In this document: positions 21,393 to 32,770 of the stretch, in pieces
How positions within the stretch are numbered: the stretch's first letter is position 1
How the letters are laid out: the number at the start of each line of letters is the position of its first letter
Assembly (NCBI GenBank): GCA_017311185.1
Contig: JAESUZ010005528.1
Span: 1,426,001-1,490,000 of the forward strand
Origin: Proteles cristata cristata
Lineage: Eukaryota; Chordata; Mammalia; Carnivora; Hyaenidae
DNA length: 64,000 nt
Reading direction: 5' to 3'
Notes under the pieces: model-generated
Told to the model about the DNA's origin: nothing
The model's database searches: none
The model's input: only the letters and a program-made list of their open reading frames with translations
Position numbers and translations under genes: made by a program

Positions 21393-21454
21393 TAGAGAGA
21401 AAGACAGAGGCAGAGAGAGAGAGAGAGAGAGAGGAAAAAAGAGAGAGAGAGAGA
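21393..21454. repeat. (GA)n-rich microsatellite
   Basis: Imperfect GA tract with an A6 interruption. It lies just left of a SINE head and creates an Arg/Glu-rich artificial frame. Confidence 0.95.
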
Positions 21455-21471
21455 ATTAAAACTGGGCATTA

Positions 21472-21618
21472 GGGGCGCCTGGGTGGCTCAGTTGGTTAAA
21501 CGTCTGACTTCAGCTCAGGTCATGATCTCACGGTTCGTGGGTTTGAGCCCCACATCTGTCTCTGTGCTGACAGCTCAGAGCCTGGAGCCTGCTTCAAATT
21601 CTGTGTCTCCCTCCCAAC
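21472..21618 (+). mobile_element. 3'-truncated CAN SINE, plus strand
   Basis: Well-preserved head 'ggggcgcctgggtggctcagttggttaaacgtctgac' and body to 'ttcaaattctgtgtctccctccc', then an abrupt change to unrelated sequence. There is no pyrimidine tract, A-tail or TSD. A retroposed SINE should keep its 3' tail, so a later deletion or rearrangement is implied. Confidence 0.92.
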
Positions 21619-22631
21619 TTGTCTGCCCACCATATTGCCTGGCTTCCTCTCCCCTTCATTCTGCCCTTTTCCAATTTCTTGTTTATTTCTTGTGTAAAAT
21701 ATTTGCATAGAGCTTTTTTCTTCATGATACTATTGCCTTCGTAGGCACCTCCTCTGGGGTTCTTCTTCCATCTAAATAGGTTTTCAAGGCCCTTGTCAAA
21801 ATTGACATTGCTCTTCTCTCTCCCTAAGAGAAGCTCTGCTGTCAGCTCTTCAAACAATGCTATTTTTCTCCCTGATACATTTGTTTGGACACCAGAATTA
21901 TAGTATCAAATGTAAGAAAAGGGTTCAGCAACAGAATAAGAACTCACTTTGTACTTAAAGAGTATGAGAGAAAGAAAAACAAAGTTACAACTCGTCCCAA
22001 CATTCTGAAAGGTAGGCTTTGTATGTCCCTGAAATAACCTTAGTAAGAGATTTCCTCCCTGCTGCCTCCCTCAAAGGGGTGAAAGCTAACAAGTGCGTCA
22101 GCGCGGGAGAGAAAGGCAGGACAGATGACATTCACAACTACATGCATTGTGATTGTGTCATCCTGCCCTTGTCCTAGGGAGCAGCAGCAGTTGAACACCC
22201 ATCCGCCAGCCCGACACTGCCCTCTCAGGGCCACATGAGAAGGAAAAGCAGCAGACACTGGGCCTCTTAGAAAGCATGGTCTTTCCATGAGCATGGACTC
22301 CTCACTTCCCCAATTCTCTGGATCAATCTTGCAGATGGAGCTGCTTCACTGAGGATCTGAGCATCTTATGACATGCTCTACACAGTCGCTGGGCAGATCC
22401 ATTAACCATCTACCCTGCTTCGGTTCACCTAATAAATTAATAGGTGTCTAATCTGTAAACGCGCCAAGGCATAGCCTCAGAAATGAGTGATGGGAAATAC
22501 CAGTTGGCTGCAGGTGTCTGGCTCAAGTTCAGCATTGAGAGCATATGTCTCACTGGATATCTCATTGCCTTGGGAGACGCAGAGAAATCTGCTAAGATTC
22601 AGAGATGCATCACACACATTTCCCCAGGTCG
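21619..22631. other. No gene recognised
   Basis: Unassigned single-copy-looking DNA; no coding signature. Confidence 0.4.
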
Positions 22632-22868
22632 TTTGGTAAAGTGGTGAAGAACACAGACTCTGGAATCAGACTGCTTGGATAAGTGTCCTGTCTTTGCCAT
22701 TCAAAGCTTCAGTGACCCTGCACCCTTCATTTCAACTTTGCATGCTTCATTTTCTCATCTGCAATTACAGTATAATTACAGTAACTACCTCATAGAGTTG
22801 TGAATACATGTGTAACACACAAGGGACAGTGTCTGGCGCATGGTGCCAATAAATATGAGTGATCGTCT
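22632..22868 (+). mobile_element. MIR SINE, near full length, plus strand
   Basis: 'gtggtgaagaacacagactctggaatcagactgcttgg' (tRNA-related head), 'cattttctcatctgcaatta', 'actacctcatagagttgtgaata' and 'agtgtctggcgcatggtgccaataaatatgag' (tail) all appear in order. Confidence 0.88.
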
Positions 22869-23089
22869 TCATATGGACAAGCAGTTCCCTGTTATCTCGC
22901 AGATGAAGTATCTTACTTCCTGTTTCTAATTGAGCTAATGGGAGACTGGGGATGTGCGACAAAATATCAGGAACACTCTTAGCCACAAGATGAATATAGT
23001 TAACATTCCTAGGGTATCAGGTAGATTCTTAAGGAGTAACTTAAAGAACACGCCTCTCTAGATGTCAAAAATGCCATTTTTAAGTGAAG

Positions 23090-23370
23090 AAAGCAAGTTA
23101 TAGAATTGTGCTCAGTGTAACTGTTATTGTTAAAACACACACAAAAAAGGTTATCTTTTTTCAACATATATAAATGAGCATAGATCTGTAAGGATAAACC
23201 ACAAACAAGTAGTGATTCTTGCCAGGGAATTTAGAGGAGACAGATTATCAGTGGTGATCAAGGGGGTCTTCAGATTATAATGTTCTAATTGTCTTCAAAG
23301 TGGCAGAATAGATTTGTATATTGTTTCTTAAATGAGCTCTTCTTTTGAAAAAGCAATTTAAAAGATTCTT
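23090..23370 (+). mobile_element. L1M 3' UTR remnant, plus strand
   Basis: 'aaaaaaggttatc', 'catagatctgtaaggataaaccacaaacaagtagtgattcttgccagggaat' and 'gtatattgtttcttaaatgagc' resemble the end of an old L1M. Boundaries are approximate. Confidence 0.5.
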
Positions 23371-23654
23371 TTATGAATCTTTTCATACAAAAGCCCAGCT
23401 CTGTCATGGGATAGGAAGTGCATAAATTTGTATACAGTTTCAAAATAAAACATGACACATCAAAGTTTCCAAGTTTTCCAACTGCAGTGTGAACTAGCCA
23501 CCGGAGCCTCCCAAGATGTACAATTCCCTGGTGTTGTTGTGAAAGAAGCTTTGGAGGAAGAGATTAAGGAGCACTGTATTATTGGATGGGAGCCCATTCT
23601 ATTTTTCTCAAATGTGGCTGGTAATGCAACATGCACCCACTTACCCAGGCCAGA
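23371..23654. other. No gene recognised
   Basis: Unassigned. The 69-codon frame at 23452-23661 shows no family signature. Confidence 0.35.
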
Positions 23655-23925
23655 ATGCTAGCCATCTCTTTGCACTCTCTTTGCTTTCAACCCATATCCA
23701 AGGCTTAGTTCCTAGAACCCTCTAAAAGGTGTCCATTTCTTACTATTCTCATGTACAGAGGGCTTCCTCATCTCTTCCCTGAATGACTGCAAATCCTTAG
23801 TACTGGTTCTCTTGCCTCAATTCTCCCAACCCCCTCCACTGACACTGATGCCCTCATGATCTTTCGAATGCAGATAGCATCAGGTCATTCTATTGTTTAT
23901 AATTCTTTGGCGGTTCTCCATGAGC
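23655..23925 (+). mobile_element. LINE L2 internal fragment, plus strand
   Basis: 'ttctcttgcctcaattctcccaaccccctccactgac', 'atgcagatagcatcaggtcattc' and 'attctttggcggttctccatgag' correspond to the L2 segment before the 3' UTR. Confidence 0.6.
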
Positions 23926-24039
23926 TATAACTCATTGAAGCAGCTTTGTAGCACAGATAATTTACGACGTGACAGGAGAGCTCACGGATCACCAAACTGT
24001 CCCTGTCTTCATTACCACAAAGTTTTAGCTTGGAGTCAG

Positions 24040-24300
24040 GTGCTGAGAAGAAATGTATTTTGTAGCTCACCTTACAGCTAGGTGTGGCCAGATGACAAAG
24101 TGTAGTCAATGAAACATGAACAAAAATGATGGATTCCTCTATGGTTTGCTTTCTTTCCTCCTTTCTTTCTTTCTCCTTCCAACAGCTGGATGCAGATCCC
24201 AGGCTCTGGTGATGCTAAGGCCACCAGATGAAGGGGGCCTGGATCGCTGAATCCACATGGAGGCCAGCTGGCAGCTGGTCAGAAACATCTATCTTAAAGG
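24040..24300 (+). mobile_element. MaLR-like LTR remnant, plus strand
   Basis: 'cagctaggtgtggccagatgacaaagtgtagtcaatgaaacatgaac', a CTTT-rich tract (24149-24180), 'cagctggatgcagatcc' and 'caccagatgaagggggcctggatcgctgaatc' follow the order of a common old LTR family. The 3' part is eroded. Confidence 0.55.
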
Positions 24301-24360
24301 GTGGCGCCCACAGAAAATAAGCATCAATGGTAGCAAAGCTACATGAAATAACGTACACGT

Positions 24361-25705
24361 TGATGTCTGCCCCCAGTTCCCAGCAGAGAGCTCCTAAAAC
24401 CCTGGTTATTTCCTAAGTGATAAGATCACTTAAGGGTGTCTTTTGTTGCACTGAGGTAACTCTGAGCCCTGATTAAGAGCTTGGAATTTTAGGTCCATCC
24501 CTGATCCTCCAGAGAAAGGAGAGGCATGGAAATGGGAGTTAATCATTGTTCATGCCTATGTAAGAAAGCCTCCATAAAATTCCAATAGTAGAGGGTTTGG
24601 AGAGCTTTCAGGCAGGTCATCACAAGCACATCAGTGCTGTGAAACCCCCAATTCCACAGGGACAGAAGCTTCTGTGCACAGGACCCTCACCCTATACAAT
24701 AAAACCTTGGGCTGTGAGCATAATTCGTTCCAGAAACATGCTTGTAATCCAAAGCATTTGTATATCAAAGCAAATTTCCCCCATAAGAAATCATGGAAAC
24801 TCAAATGATTTGTTCCACAACCCAAAAATATTCATATGAAAATGACTACAATACTGTAATATAATACAAAATAATAAATAAAATACAAAATATACAGAAA
24901 AATAAACAAATTAACTTGCACCCCTTTGAAAACCTTCATGGCTAGTGTGAGGGTTATTGGGTAGGATGATTTTCACTATCACTAAAGAAATCACTGCTGC
25001 CTATTGGCTCAATGGAATCGTTTTTCTGCATGGGGGCCATTTTATACCCTCGCACAGATGTTGACTACTGGACGGTATTAATAAACTCTTGTCATAGACT
25101 GTATTTAACGTAACTGGCAATAAGGCAGCAGAGGAAAGGGTCTATATCTGCAGGCAGCCTGACCTAGAATGAAGCACAGCATTCCTAAACTTATTCTTGT
25201 ATGGAAAAGCAAAGGACTGTCCATAGGTGCTTTGAAGTGACAAAAAAATACTCCAGTGCCAGTTGTGGGCACCTTCAAAAGTTCTGAAGGAGCACTAATC
25301 TCTGCCAAACACCGTAGCCTGAGACCAAGCATCTGAGCATGAGAAACAATCACCCACAATCCCACAGAGAGGGAGAAAGAGAGAGAGAGAGGAGAACCAT
25401 TGGCTCAGTTTTGATCATGTGACATTTGGCATCACATACTACTCGTACTGTAAGACATCACTCATTTATCAAGTTAAAAGTGATTAGAAATGTTTGCTCA
25501 TCTTGCAGAACATGTACAGAACCAGTTCTTCGCATTCCAAGGTTTTATATAACTGTTCATCTGTAGCCTTTATTGTATCCTTTAATAAACTTGTAGACTT
25601 AAGTGTTTCCCTGAGTTCTATGGCTGCTCTCAGAAATTATTCAAATCTGAAGAGGGGCTCATGGGAATCTACAGCCAAATCTGACAGAAGTTGACAGAGG
25701 CAACA
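24361..25705 (+). mobile_element. ERV LTR split by a DNA transposon
   Basis: The left half (24361-24696) begins TGATGTCTGC and holds 'aagcctccataaaattcc' (TATA-like at 24573-24580). The right half (25550-25705) resumes with 'aactgttcatctgtagcc', an AATAAA signal (25584-25589) and 'aagtgtttccctgagttctatggctgctctcag'. The two halves join cleanly once the transposon and one TA copy are removed. The ERV class is not assigned and the right end is eroded. Confidence 0.7.
24697..25549. mobile_element. TcMar-Tigger-like non-autonomous DNA transposon
   Basis: 853 bp flanked by the TA target duplication (24695-24696 and 25550-25551). The ends form imperfect terminal inverted repeats: the left starts CAATAAAACCTTGGGCTG, and the right complement starts TATAAAACCTTGGAATG and stays similar for about 30 bp. 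The interior ('gcataattcgttccagaaac ... taatacaaaataataaataaaatac ... gagagaaagagagagagag') has no transposase frame. Similarity to carnivoran Tigger copies is from memory. Confidence 0.72.
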
Positions 25706-26362
25706 GTTCAAGTAAGAAACATCCTATTTTCTTAATCTTCTGCAGCCTTCCTCCTTCCTGTCCCACTCACCCCCATGGAATCCCCAACAGCAACTGGAGA
25801 GGGAAAAGGAGAAGTACCCGGACCAGGCAGAGAAGTTCTCATTCACAGACTCATCACTGCAGCGGGCCAAAGTGGGGACACGGCAGAAGAGCTTCCCATG
25901 CGTTTAGTTCAGGGTTTTGAACTATAGCTTCAACTGAAGACTTTAATTACTAAGAACAAACTGTATTTTACCTGTCTAGTAGTTCAAATGAACACAAAAG
26001 TCATAGACCTGCAGAATTACCATTTGGAGAAGAAAATGATCTCTCCTGAGTAAATTTTTAAAAGACAGTGGACAATAAAAATAAATCTCCACTTGAACTT
26101 TACAACTTCTGCATTTTCCATCTACCAGTTTCATCATTCTCAGAACTGATGAAATAATCATAATTTAGTGTCAGGGGGTAGACTGTGGAGAAATAGGTTT
26201 TCCCACAAAATTGAAATCTGAAGGCAGAAATATCATCCAAACTCACCTGATGTGACTACATTTTCTCCTGGATGAAGAGCCAGTCTTTACAGTTATGAGT
26301 AGGATTTAAAAGGCCTAATATTTTTGAACATCCTCTTAAATTGAGATGTCTAAAATTTTAGC
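25706..26362. other. No gene recognised
   Basis: Unassigned. No tail, TSD or coding signature. Confidence 0.4.
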
Positions 26363-26526
26363 AAGCTCTTTAGACCAACGGCATCATGATCACCTAGGAA
26401 CGGGTTAGAAATGCAAATCCTCAGGTCTCTCCCCTGGCTTATGGGAATCAGAAATTCAGAGAGGGAACCCAGCACTCTGTGTTTAACAAACATGTGATTC
26501 TGATACAGCTAAAGTTTAAGGACCAT
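26363..26526 (+). mobile_element. MER5A-like hAT-Charlie fossil, plus strand
   Basis: 'gatcacctaggaacgggttagaaatgcaaatcctcagg', 'gaatcagaaattcagagagggaacccagcactctgtgtttaacaaac' and 'tgattctgatacagctaaagtttaaggacca' are in MER5A order, in the opposite orientation to the copy at 2.3 kb. Confidence 0.85.
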
Positions 26527-27012
26527 GGGTATAGGATATTCCAGAATATTGGCATAGGCCTTTATATCAAAAGGCAGCAATAGAACACAGTTTTAGGATT
26601 AAAAAAAAAAAAAAACTCATGCAGCAGACAGGACACGATCTGAGCTGGGAAAGAACTGTCCCCAAATACAGATGAGGGTGAGGGGCATGTAAACCCAGCT
26701 GACAAGCAGAGGGATGTAGCGGCAGGAAGCCGTGCAGGAAATTATGCAAGCCCCCTTTCCTACGTGTTGTAGGTGTCCATTAAGCAGTCCAGTGGTAATA
26801 AAGTCACATACAAAGATATATACATTCATACAGGTCAGTGAAATGTCATGTCCATGACTGTTAGGCACATGCAGGTGTTTTAAAAACTTAGATTCTTCAC
26901 TGAACACTTGAGAGTTCAGGCAAGGAGTTTTCAATATATGAGTCATACAATCGCATTATTTGTTAAATGAACTGGAAGCTTATGGCTTGTTACACAAATA
27001 AAAGGCTGAGTT
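26527..27012. other. No gene; A15 run at 26601-26615
   Basis: The sequence beside the A-run matches no repeat I recognise. Two overlapping minus frames (26567-26749, 26617-26946) have no family signature. Confidence 0.4.
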
Positions 27013-27023
27013 GTTTCTCTCTG

Positions 27024-27056
<33 letters not shown>

Positions 27057-27076
27057 AACACACACACACACACACC
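27013..27076. repeat. Compound (CT)n(CA)n microsatellite
   Basis: A CT run changes to CA at about 27042 with one CAAACA interruption. It ends 9 bp before the TSD of the next SINE. Likely length-variable between individuals. Confidence 0.97.
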
Positions 27077-27102
27077 CCTATTTATTAAAATCTGCACCAG
27101 TA

Positions 27103-27321
27103 GGGGCGTCTGAGTGGCTCAGTAGGTCAAGCCTCTGACTTCAACTCAGGTCACGATCTCACAGTTAGTGAGTTTGAACCCTGAGTGGCTCTGTGAAGAC
27201 GGCTCAAAGCCAGGCGCTGCTTTGAATTCTGTTTCTCCCTCTCTCTCTGCTCATCCTCCACTCATCCTCTGTGTCTCTCTCTCAAAAATAAAATATTTAA
27301 TTTTGTTAAAAAGATAATAAA
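27103..27321 (+). mobile_element. CAN SINE, plus strand, perfect 17-bp TSD
   Basis: Head 'ggggcgtctgagtggctcagtaggtcaagc', tail AAAAATAAAATATTTAATTTTG with further A-rich sequence. TSD taaaatctgcaccagta at 27086-27102 and 27322-27338, identical although the body is moderately diverged. Confidence 0.97.
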
Positions 27322-27519
27322 TAAAATCTGCACCAGTATACAAGTTAAGTGAAAGGTTACAGCTAAAGACCTACCTGATAGTGGTGAAACAAGAGTCTGG
27401 GGTTTTTCAGAGGAGATCTGTCCCATATCATTTATTTATCATCTTCCCTTTGTTGGCCACCTAGCTACTTGTACTAAGAATATCATTACATGAATAGATA
27501 ATTTGTAATATACCTTCTT

Positions 27520-27725
27520 ATATGCTGAGCACATCATGCTTATAGAGATTTTCTCATTTAATGCCCACAATAATCCATCAGGGGCATACTATTACTATTC
27601 TCTATTTCAGAGAGGAAACTGACCTTTGTTAACACCCAAAGTCACCTGGCTAGGAAGTGGTAGAACCAAGTCTCCCACCTAGGCAGTAAATTGTTCTTTC
27701 AACCACTACACTATATGGCTTCCTG
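27520..27725 (-). mobile_element. MIR SINE, minus strand
   Basis: 'atgctgagcacatcatgc', 'ttctcatttaatgcccacaataatcc', 'cagagaggaaactgac', 'agtcacctggctaggaagtggtagaaccaag' and 'caaccactacactatatggcttc' run from MIR tail to head in complement. Confidence 0.85.
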
Positions 27726-27821
27726 CAAAACTGAGAGCGCTTTATGCATTAGTCTCTAACAACAGATAGTCTGCCTGTTGCACATAGATTATCCTTTTTC
27801 CATCTAAAATTTATCAAGCCC

Positions 27822-27955
27822 TGCCTCCACCATTTACTTCTTGTGAGAACTGGGGCAAGGTACCTAATCTCACTGAGTAAACCAATGTTTATTCTTTCCA
27901 AGTCATAAGGCTGTTATAAAAATATGGAAAGTATGTGAAATAGCACCTGGGTCCC
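27822..27955 (+). mobile_element. MIR fragment, plus strand
   Basis: 'cctccaccatttacttcttgtgagaactggggcaaggtacctaatctc', 'ataaggctgttataaaa' and 'tagcacctggg' match MIR core and 3' half. It lies in opposite orientation to the MIR about 100 bp to its left. Confidence 0.7.
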
Positions 27956-28269
27956 TAGGTTGGAGGTCCATAAAATTCTTACCAGTGCTTTGAAGAGCAA
28001 GGAATGTACCACCAGCAGTCAGTTCTGGGTCCATCAAGGCAGACCCGTAAAGTCAAAGTGTTGGGGAGAGCTATCATACATATTTCCAACTTGGAAATTG
28101 GCTGGCGTAATGGTATCTCCATGAAAAAAGATGGACTTGTATATTCAATTCACAAAGACTCAAAGAATGTCAACATGCCTCCTGTCACAGGAAAATGCAC
28201 ACCGGAGTCAGAGAGCTATAAGCTATTATGGACCAGCTCGAGCGTTCAGCCAGCCACTGTAATGGGAGT
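27956..28269. other. No gene recognised
   Basis: Covered by a 98-codon plus frame (28004-28300) that matches no family I recognise and runs into the next MIR. Confidence 0.35.
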
Positions 28270-28405
28270 GTATTCGTATTATCTTAATGAATCCTCATGA
28301 CAGTGAGTTTGATATCATAACCATCATGTTCTAGATGAGAAAATGACAGCATTGGTGGATAATCAGCTTGTCCATGTCACAATTAGAAGACTCAGGCCAG
28401 TCTCA
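28270..28405 (-). mobile_element. MIR fragment, minus strand
   Basis: 'attatcttaatgaatcctcatgacag', 'tctagatgagaaaatgacagc' and 'cttgtccatgtcacaattag' recall the MIR core in complement. Confidence 0.55.
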
Positions 28406-29911
28406 GTGTAAACGTTCAAACTATTCCCAGTAAAATCACGCTGACTCCCCAGGATAATAGCACATAGAGATTATGCACCATTTTGGAAAGAGCTAACTGT
28501 CTGTCCTTGGCCATTCGTGTAAATGATCACTAACTATAAATACTAATATCACCTATGTTTTCTCTGTAGAATGTATTGTCATGAAAAAATGAGCTCCCCT
28601 TACTTGGGCAACAGACTTTTCATATGTGTGGGACTAGATTAATGTTTCCCAATTTGCGGTCATGTGTGCCACCTTCATGACTTCTGCTATTTCCACGTGA
28701 TACCTGTAAGGGTCCACCATTGTTCCTTGCCACGGATAGAAGGTATTTACAGAAACTGAAAGAAAAAGAACTGAACAATGGCATTAGGCCCTAACTACAT
28801 GCTGCCTCCTCTCTTTTTGTGAAAATGGAGACTGGCAAGCTTTGGGGAAGGGTTAACACATGCTAGCATTAACTTGAAACTTTCTACTTACCGTATCCAA
28901 AATGATTTTATAGTATTGAAAAGAGAACACTATTGGGTAGGTGATTCAATGGCATTTAGTGCCTTATCCAGGAACCAACTCATGCTCAGCCATGCATGGG
29001 TGTGTCGTAAACATTGGTGATAAAATGGATAAAATACACACATCACCCCCATTCAAAACTACAGCAGCGATCAGAACACAGGAAGGCAACTTATCCAATT
29101 CACCTGTAAATTTAACAGTTCCCTACACTGAATATGTCTCCAGCGACTAGGAACAAACACCGGGGACAAGGCTGCCTGTCCAAACAGAACACAGCTCGCA
29201 TCAGCTCAAAATAGTGTGAGGGAATTTTGCTGGCTATTTTCTACTGAGTCAAGAGCACTATCAATTCACATCTGGAGTTTATCTGTAAAGATAAATCGCC
29301 TCCTAAATGTACCTTTCTGCCTCCCCCAAATATTTTGTTTATATAAAGAGATAAGACAGACAATTCCTAGGCAGAAGGAAGAAGATATGCACAAAGAGTG
29401 TGCATAGCTGCTGGCTTCTTGTTGGCTTTCCCCAAACTGTAAACATTAGAGCAAGGAACAATGAATTGGAAAAGTAACAGCTGATTAGAAATAAAACAAC
29501 TTGATAAAAGTACTTAAGAACTGCTCTCTGTTGATTGGCCTCACTATGGTCAGCAGAAGCTCCCAGATAGTCAATACTGGCAATTTTTAAATACAAATGT
29601 TCCTTCCATTTCCAATTACCCTCCTGGGAAATTTCATTTGAAAAATTCACTAGATACAATTATCACCTCCATAAATTTTGCTGTCCCTTTCATAGACTTG
29701 AGAGTCCGTGGAAAGCATGCATGAAAGATTTAGTAAAGCAAGTGACCAAATGTCATGCTTAATTTTAAGTTCTATCTGAAGATACCATGCCAAGAATCTG
29801 AAGATGCTAACAGAAATGTCCAGGAGAAAACCCCTGCAAGGGATACCTTCATGTCCAGTGTGAGTATATATCATCCAAACTGGAATGGGTTGATAAAACT
29901 AAGGAGAAATG
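28406..29911. other. No gene; 1.5 kb unassigned
   Basis: No repeat family recognised and no frame over about 106 codons. Frames on both strands overlap. Confidence 0.4.
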
Positions 29912-30290
29912 TATCAGTTATAGAATAGGATGTTACAGACTACCCCAAAACTCATTGACATAGAAGAACAATTATTTATTATTTCTCTTGAGTTTTGCAT
30001 TGGCTAGGGGTTGACTGATGTAAGTCGAGTTTGGCTGGGAGTACCTCTTGCTTCGTGTGTCTCTCATTTCCCCCCTGGGTCCAACAGGCATAGCCATCTC
30101 ATGTCCATGGCAGAAATTCAAAGGTGTAAACTCAACTGTGTAAGTGCTTTTATCAAGCTTCTGCATGACTCAGTTCTGCTAACATGCAGGTCATTTGACT
30201 GAAGCTAGAATCAAGAAACAGAGAGATACTCTCCCTTCCTTGATGAACAGAATACAAAGGCACCTGACAAACGACATGGATATATTGCAC
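29912..30290 (-). mobile_element. Old ERVL-MaLR-like LTR remnant, minus strand
   Basis: 'tcagttatagaataggatgttacagactaccccaaaactcattgac', 'gcattggctaggggttgactgatg' and 'gctagaatcaagaaacagagagatactctcccttccttgatgaacag' share the layout of the LTRs at 42.8 and 56.8 kb. Diverged, with no clear ends. Confidence 0.5.
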
Positions 30291-30449
30291 TGACCACCCT
30301 AGCTGTTTAGGGACAGAAGTATTGGTGCCACAAATTCTCTCTATTTGAGGATATAATTAACAAACCAAAGACATCCTAACCAATCAGCCTCAAAGTGGGT
30401 GTATATTGAAAAAACCCTTACAACAGAAAAAGATGTTGCTATTGTATGA

Positions 30450-30600
30450 TATTAATCAAGTCACATCACTTTTCAGGCCTCTCAAAGCCTCAGTTTTCTC
30501 ATGGAATCTGATACCTTTGATTCTAAGTATTACCGGAAGGAATTGTATTCATTTCCTCACCAGTGAAGATACACATGAAAATTGAACTGAGAAAGCATAC
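30450..30600 (+). mobile_element. Possible MIR fragment, plus strand
   Basis: 'aatcaagtcacatcacttttcaggcctctcaaagcctcagttttctcatggaatc' recalls the MIR core. The remainder is decayed. Confidence 0.45.
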
Positions 30601-31249
30601 ACACTGTGATTTATTTGAAACCTTCTGCTAAATGGTCATTCATCTCATTACTTGATACAAATTCCAACCAGGATGAGGACCCCCCGGCCACTGCTTGTTT
30701 CCATGACTGTCCAACTGTCCCACCTACATGGAAATATCCTGGGAACAGAATGTTAAACTGAGTGCTGTTTGCAGCTGCTTGCTCCCTAGAACCTCATAAT
30801 GAATAATATGTGTGCTAATCAGAAATTCAATTAATAGAGACTTGGAAAGATTTGGAGCAATACATCCTTTTCCCTCCTCCATTCTCTTGCAATGAGAGTG
30901 AAGAATGAATATGGTTATTTTAATAACAACACCAACAACAAAAAGCCATCTGCCTACAAGGATGATTCCAGCTTGGTCCTCTCTGTCCCAGGTACTGTCA
31001 TCAGTACACAATTTGGTTGAACACTGAGGTCTATCTGCTTTCACATTTGAGCATCTTTTTCTCTCCCTCCTACCATTACTGCATTCACTTACACAACTGG
31101 CCCCAAATTAACCTTTCCTCCATGGTAACTTCCAACTCAAGTCTTGGACATCTTCTTTACAATACTCTGAAACATGTCTGGTGCCAGGAAGGGATGGAGC
31201 TTTGTCATAGCGTGAGTGGGGAGACGGGAGGTATTCTTGGATTTTTTCT
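30601..31249. other. No gene recognised
   Basis: Unassigned. Opposing frames 30724-31044 (minus) and 31017-31301 (plus) carry no signature. Confidence 0.4.
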
Positions 31250-32770
31250 TATATATGTTTTCTTATGTATTATTTTCTTTTTAATAGACTTTATTTCTTA
31301 GATCTGGTTGGGATTACAGATAAATTGAGAAAATAGTACAGCTGTGATTTCCTCCACGTTACTTTCCCCTACTATTAACATCTTACATGAATATGACACT
31401 TTTTTTTTTTTTGCAAATAATGAACCAATAGTGATATATTGTTATTAACTAAAGCTCATAGGTTATTTAAATCTCCTTGGTTTTTACCAAATGGTCTTTT
31501 TCTGTTCAGAATTCTATGTTACTTTTATGTTATGCCTTATTAGGCTCTTCTTGGAGGTGGTCATTTCTCAGATTTTGTTTAGATTACCTTGAGAGTTTTG
31601 AGGAGTACTGGTCAGGTATTTTGTAGAATGCTCTATTATTAGAATTCATCTAATATCATGAAAGAGTGTGTTTATGGGTTATTGAGAAGAACATCAGACA
31701 GATAAATTGCCATTTTCACATTTTATCAAGTATACATACTAGCAGTGTAATTTTTAACTATTGATGTTGACCTTGACCACCTGACTAAGGTAGTGTTTGT
31801 CAGGTTTCTCCACAATGATACTCTTCCCTCCCCCCCTTTCCATGCTGCATATTTTGCAAAGAAGTCCCTCTGGGCAGCCTACATTTAAGGAGGGAAGGTT
31901 TATGCTCTATCTAGCTCCTTGATGGTGGAGCTCTACATAAAATATTTGGAATTTTTCTGTGAAGGAGATTTGTCTACTCTTACCCATTTATTAATCTATT
32001 CAATCACTTGTTCATGTTATTTGAAGTCATGCATACTTATTTATAACTTGAGTTGAAGTCTAATACTCTATTTTTTTGCCTCAAGTTATCCCATTTTTGG
32101 CCATTGGGAGCTCTTTTAGTTGGCACTCATTTCCCATTGACATGTCCCCATTACTGTGTGTGAGTGTAGCTCCTTCTTTCTTCTTTTCCTTCTTCTCCTC
32201 CTCCTCCTCCTCCTTCTTCTATTTGTTTTTAGTCATTTTTTACTTTCTGGTGCTGTAAGATGACCCAGGCTTATCTTGTATATTTCATCTCCAATTCATA
32301 GAATCAGTCATTTCTCCAAGGAGCCCTGGTTATTTGTTTTGGAGAACATTGTTAGAAACCAAAGCCCGGGGTGCTAGTGTGCTCATTGCTACTGGAATGT
32401 TAATTCTATTAGTCTCTCCCAGCTGACAGAGAAAAAAAAGTGTTTATACTAATCTATATATACACCCATATCTATAAATATTTATATGTACAAAAATCTG
32501 TATCTGTATGAAGCTAAACATAAGTTCATATTGATGCCCCCAACTCTAATCCACTGCCATATAGGTTATTGTAGCCTCCTCTGGTTTATCTGGAACCTCC
32601 CAATCCAATAGTGAAAGAACTGGTCCCCACCATCTGCTATCCATTTAATTCTTCAATCCCAGTATACATGTATGGAATTATCAGAATTGTTAACTTGAAT
32701 CCCCATGGGAAACAACTTTATCAACGAGGGTACAGTTTGTTTGTTTTTTCCTTCAGCCTGACAAACTCAA
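31250..32770 (-). mobile_element. Long L1M-type 3' region remnant, probably minus strand
   Basis: A 1.5-kb collinear match to an old L1 untranslated region: 'aaattgagaaaatagtacag', 'aatgaaccaatagtgatatattgttattaactaaagctcatagg', 'gttttgaggagtactggtcaggtattttgtagaatg', 'gatgttgaccttgaccacctgactaaggtagtgtttgtcaggtttctccac', 'ttggccattgggagctcttttagttggcac', 'aaaccaaagcccggggtgctagtgtgctcattgctactgg'. It lies outside the LINE reading frames, so no ORF2 is expected. Orientation is inferred from the AATAAA-type end at the left. Confidence 0.65.
32171..32222. repeat. (CCT)n / pyrimidine-rich microsatellite
   Basis: About five CCT/CTC triplets inside a longer C/T tract, within the L1M remnant. Confidence 0.9.

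Noticed and set aside
28004..28300. 98-codon plus frame as a small gene
   Set aside because: Runs into a MIR at its 3' end and matches no known family.
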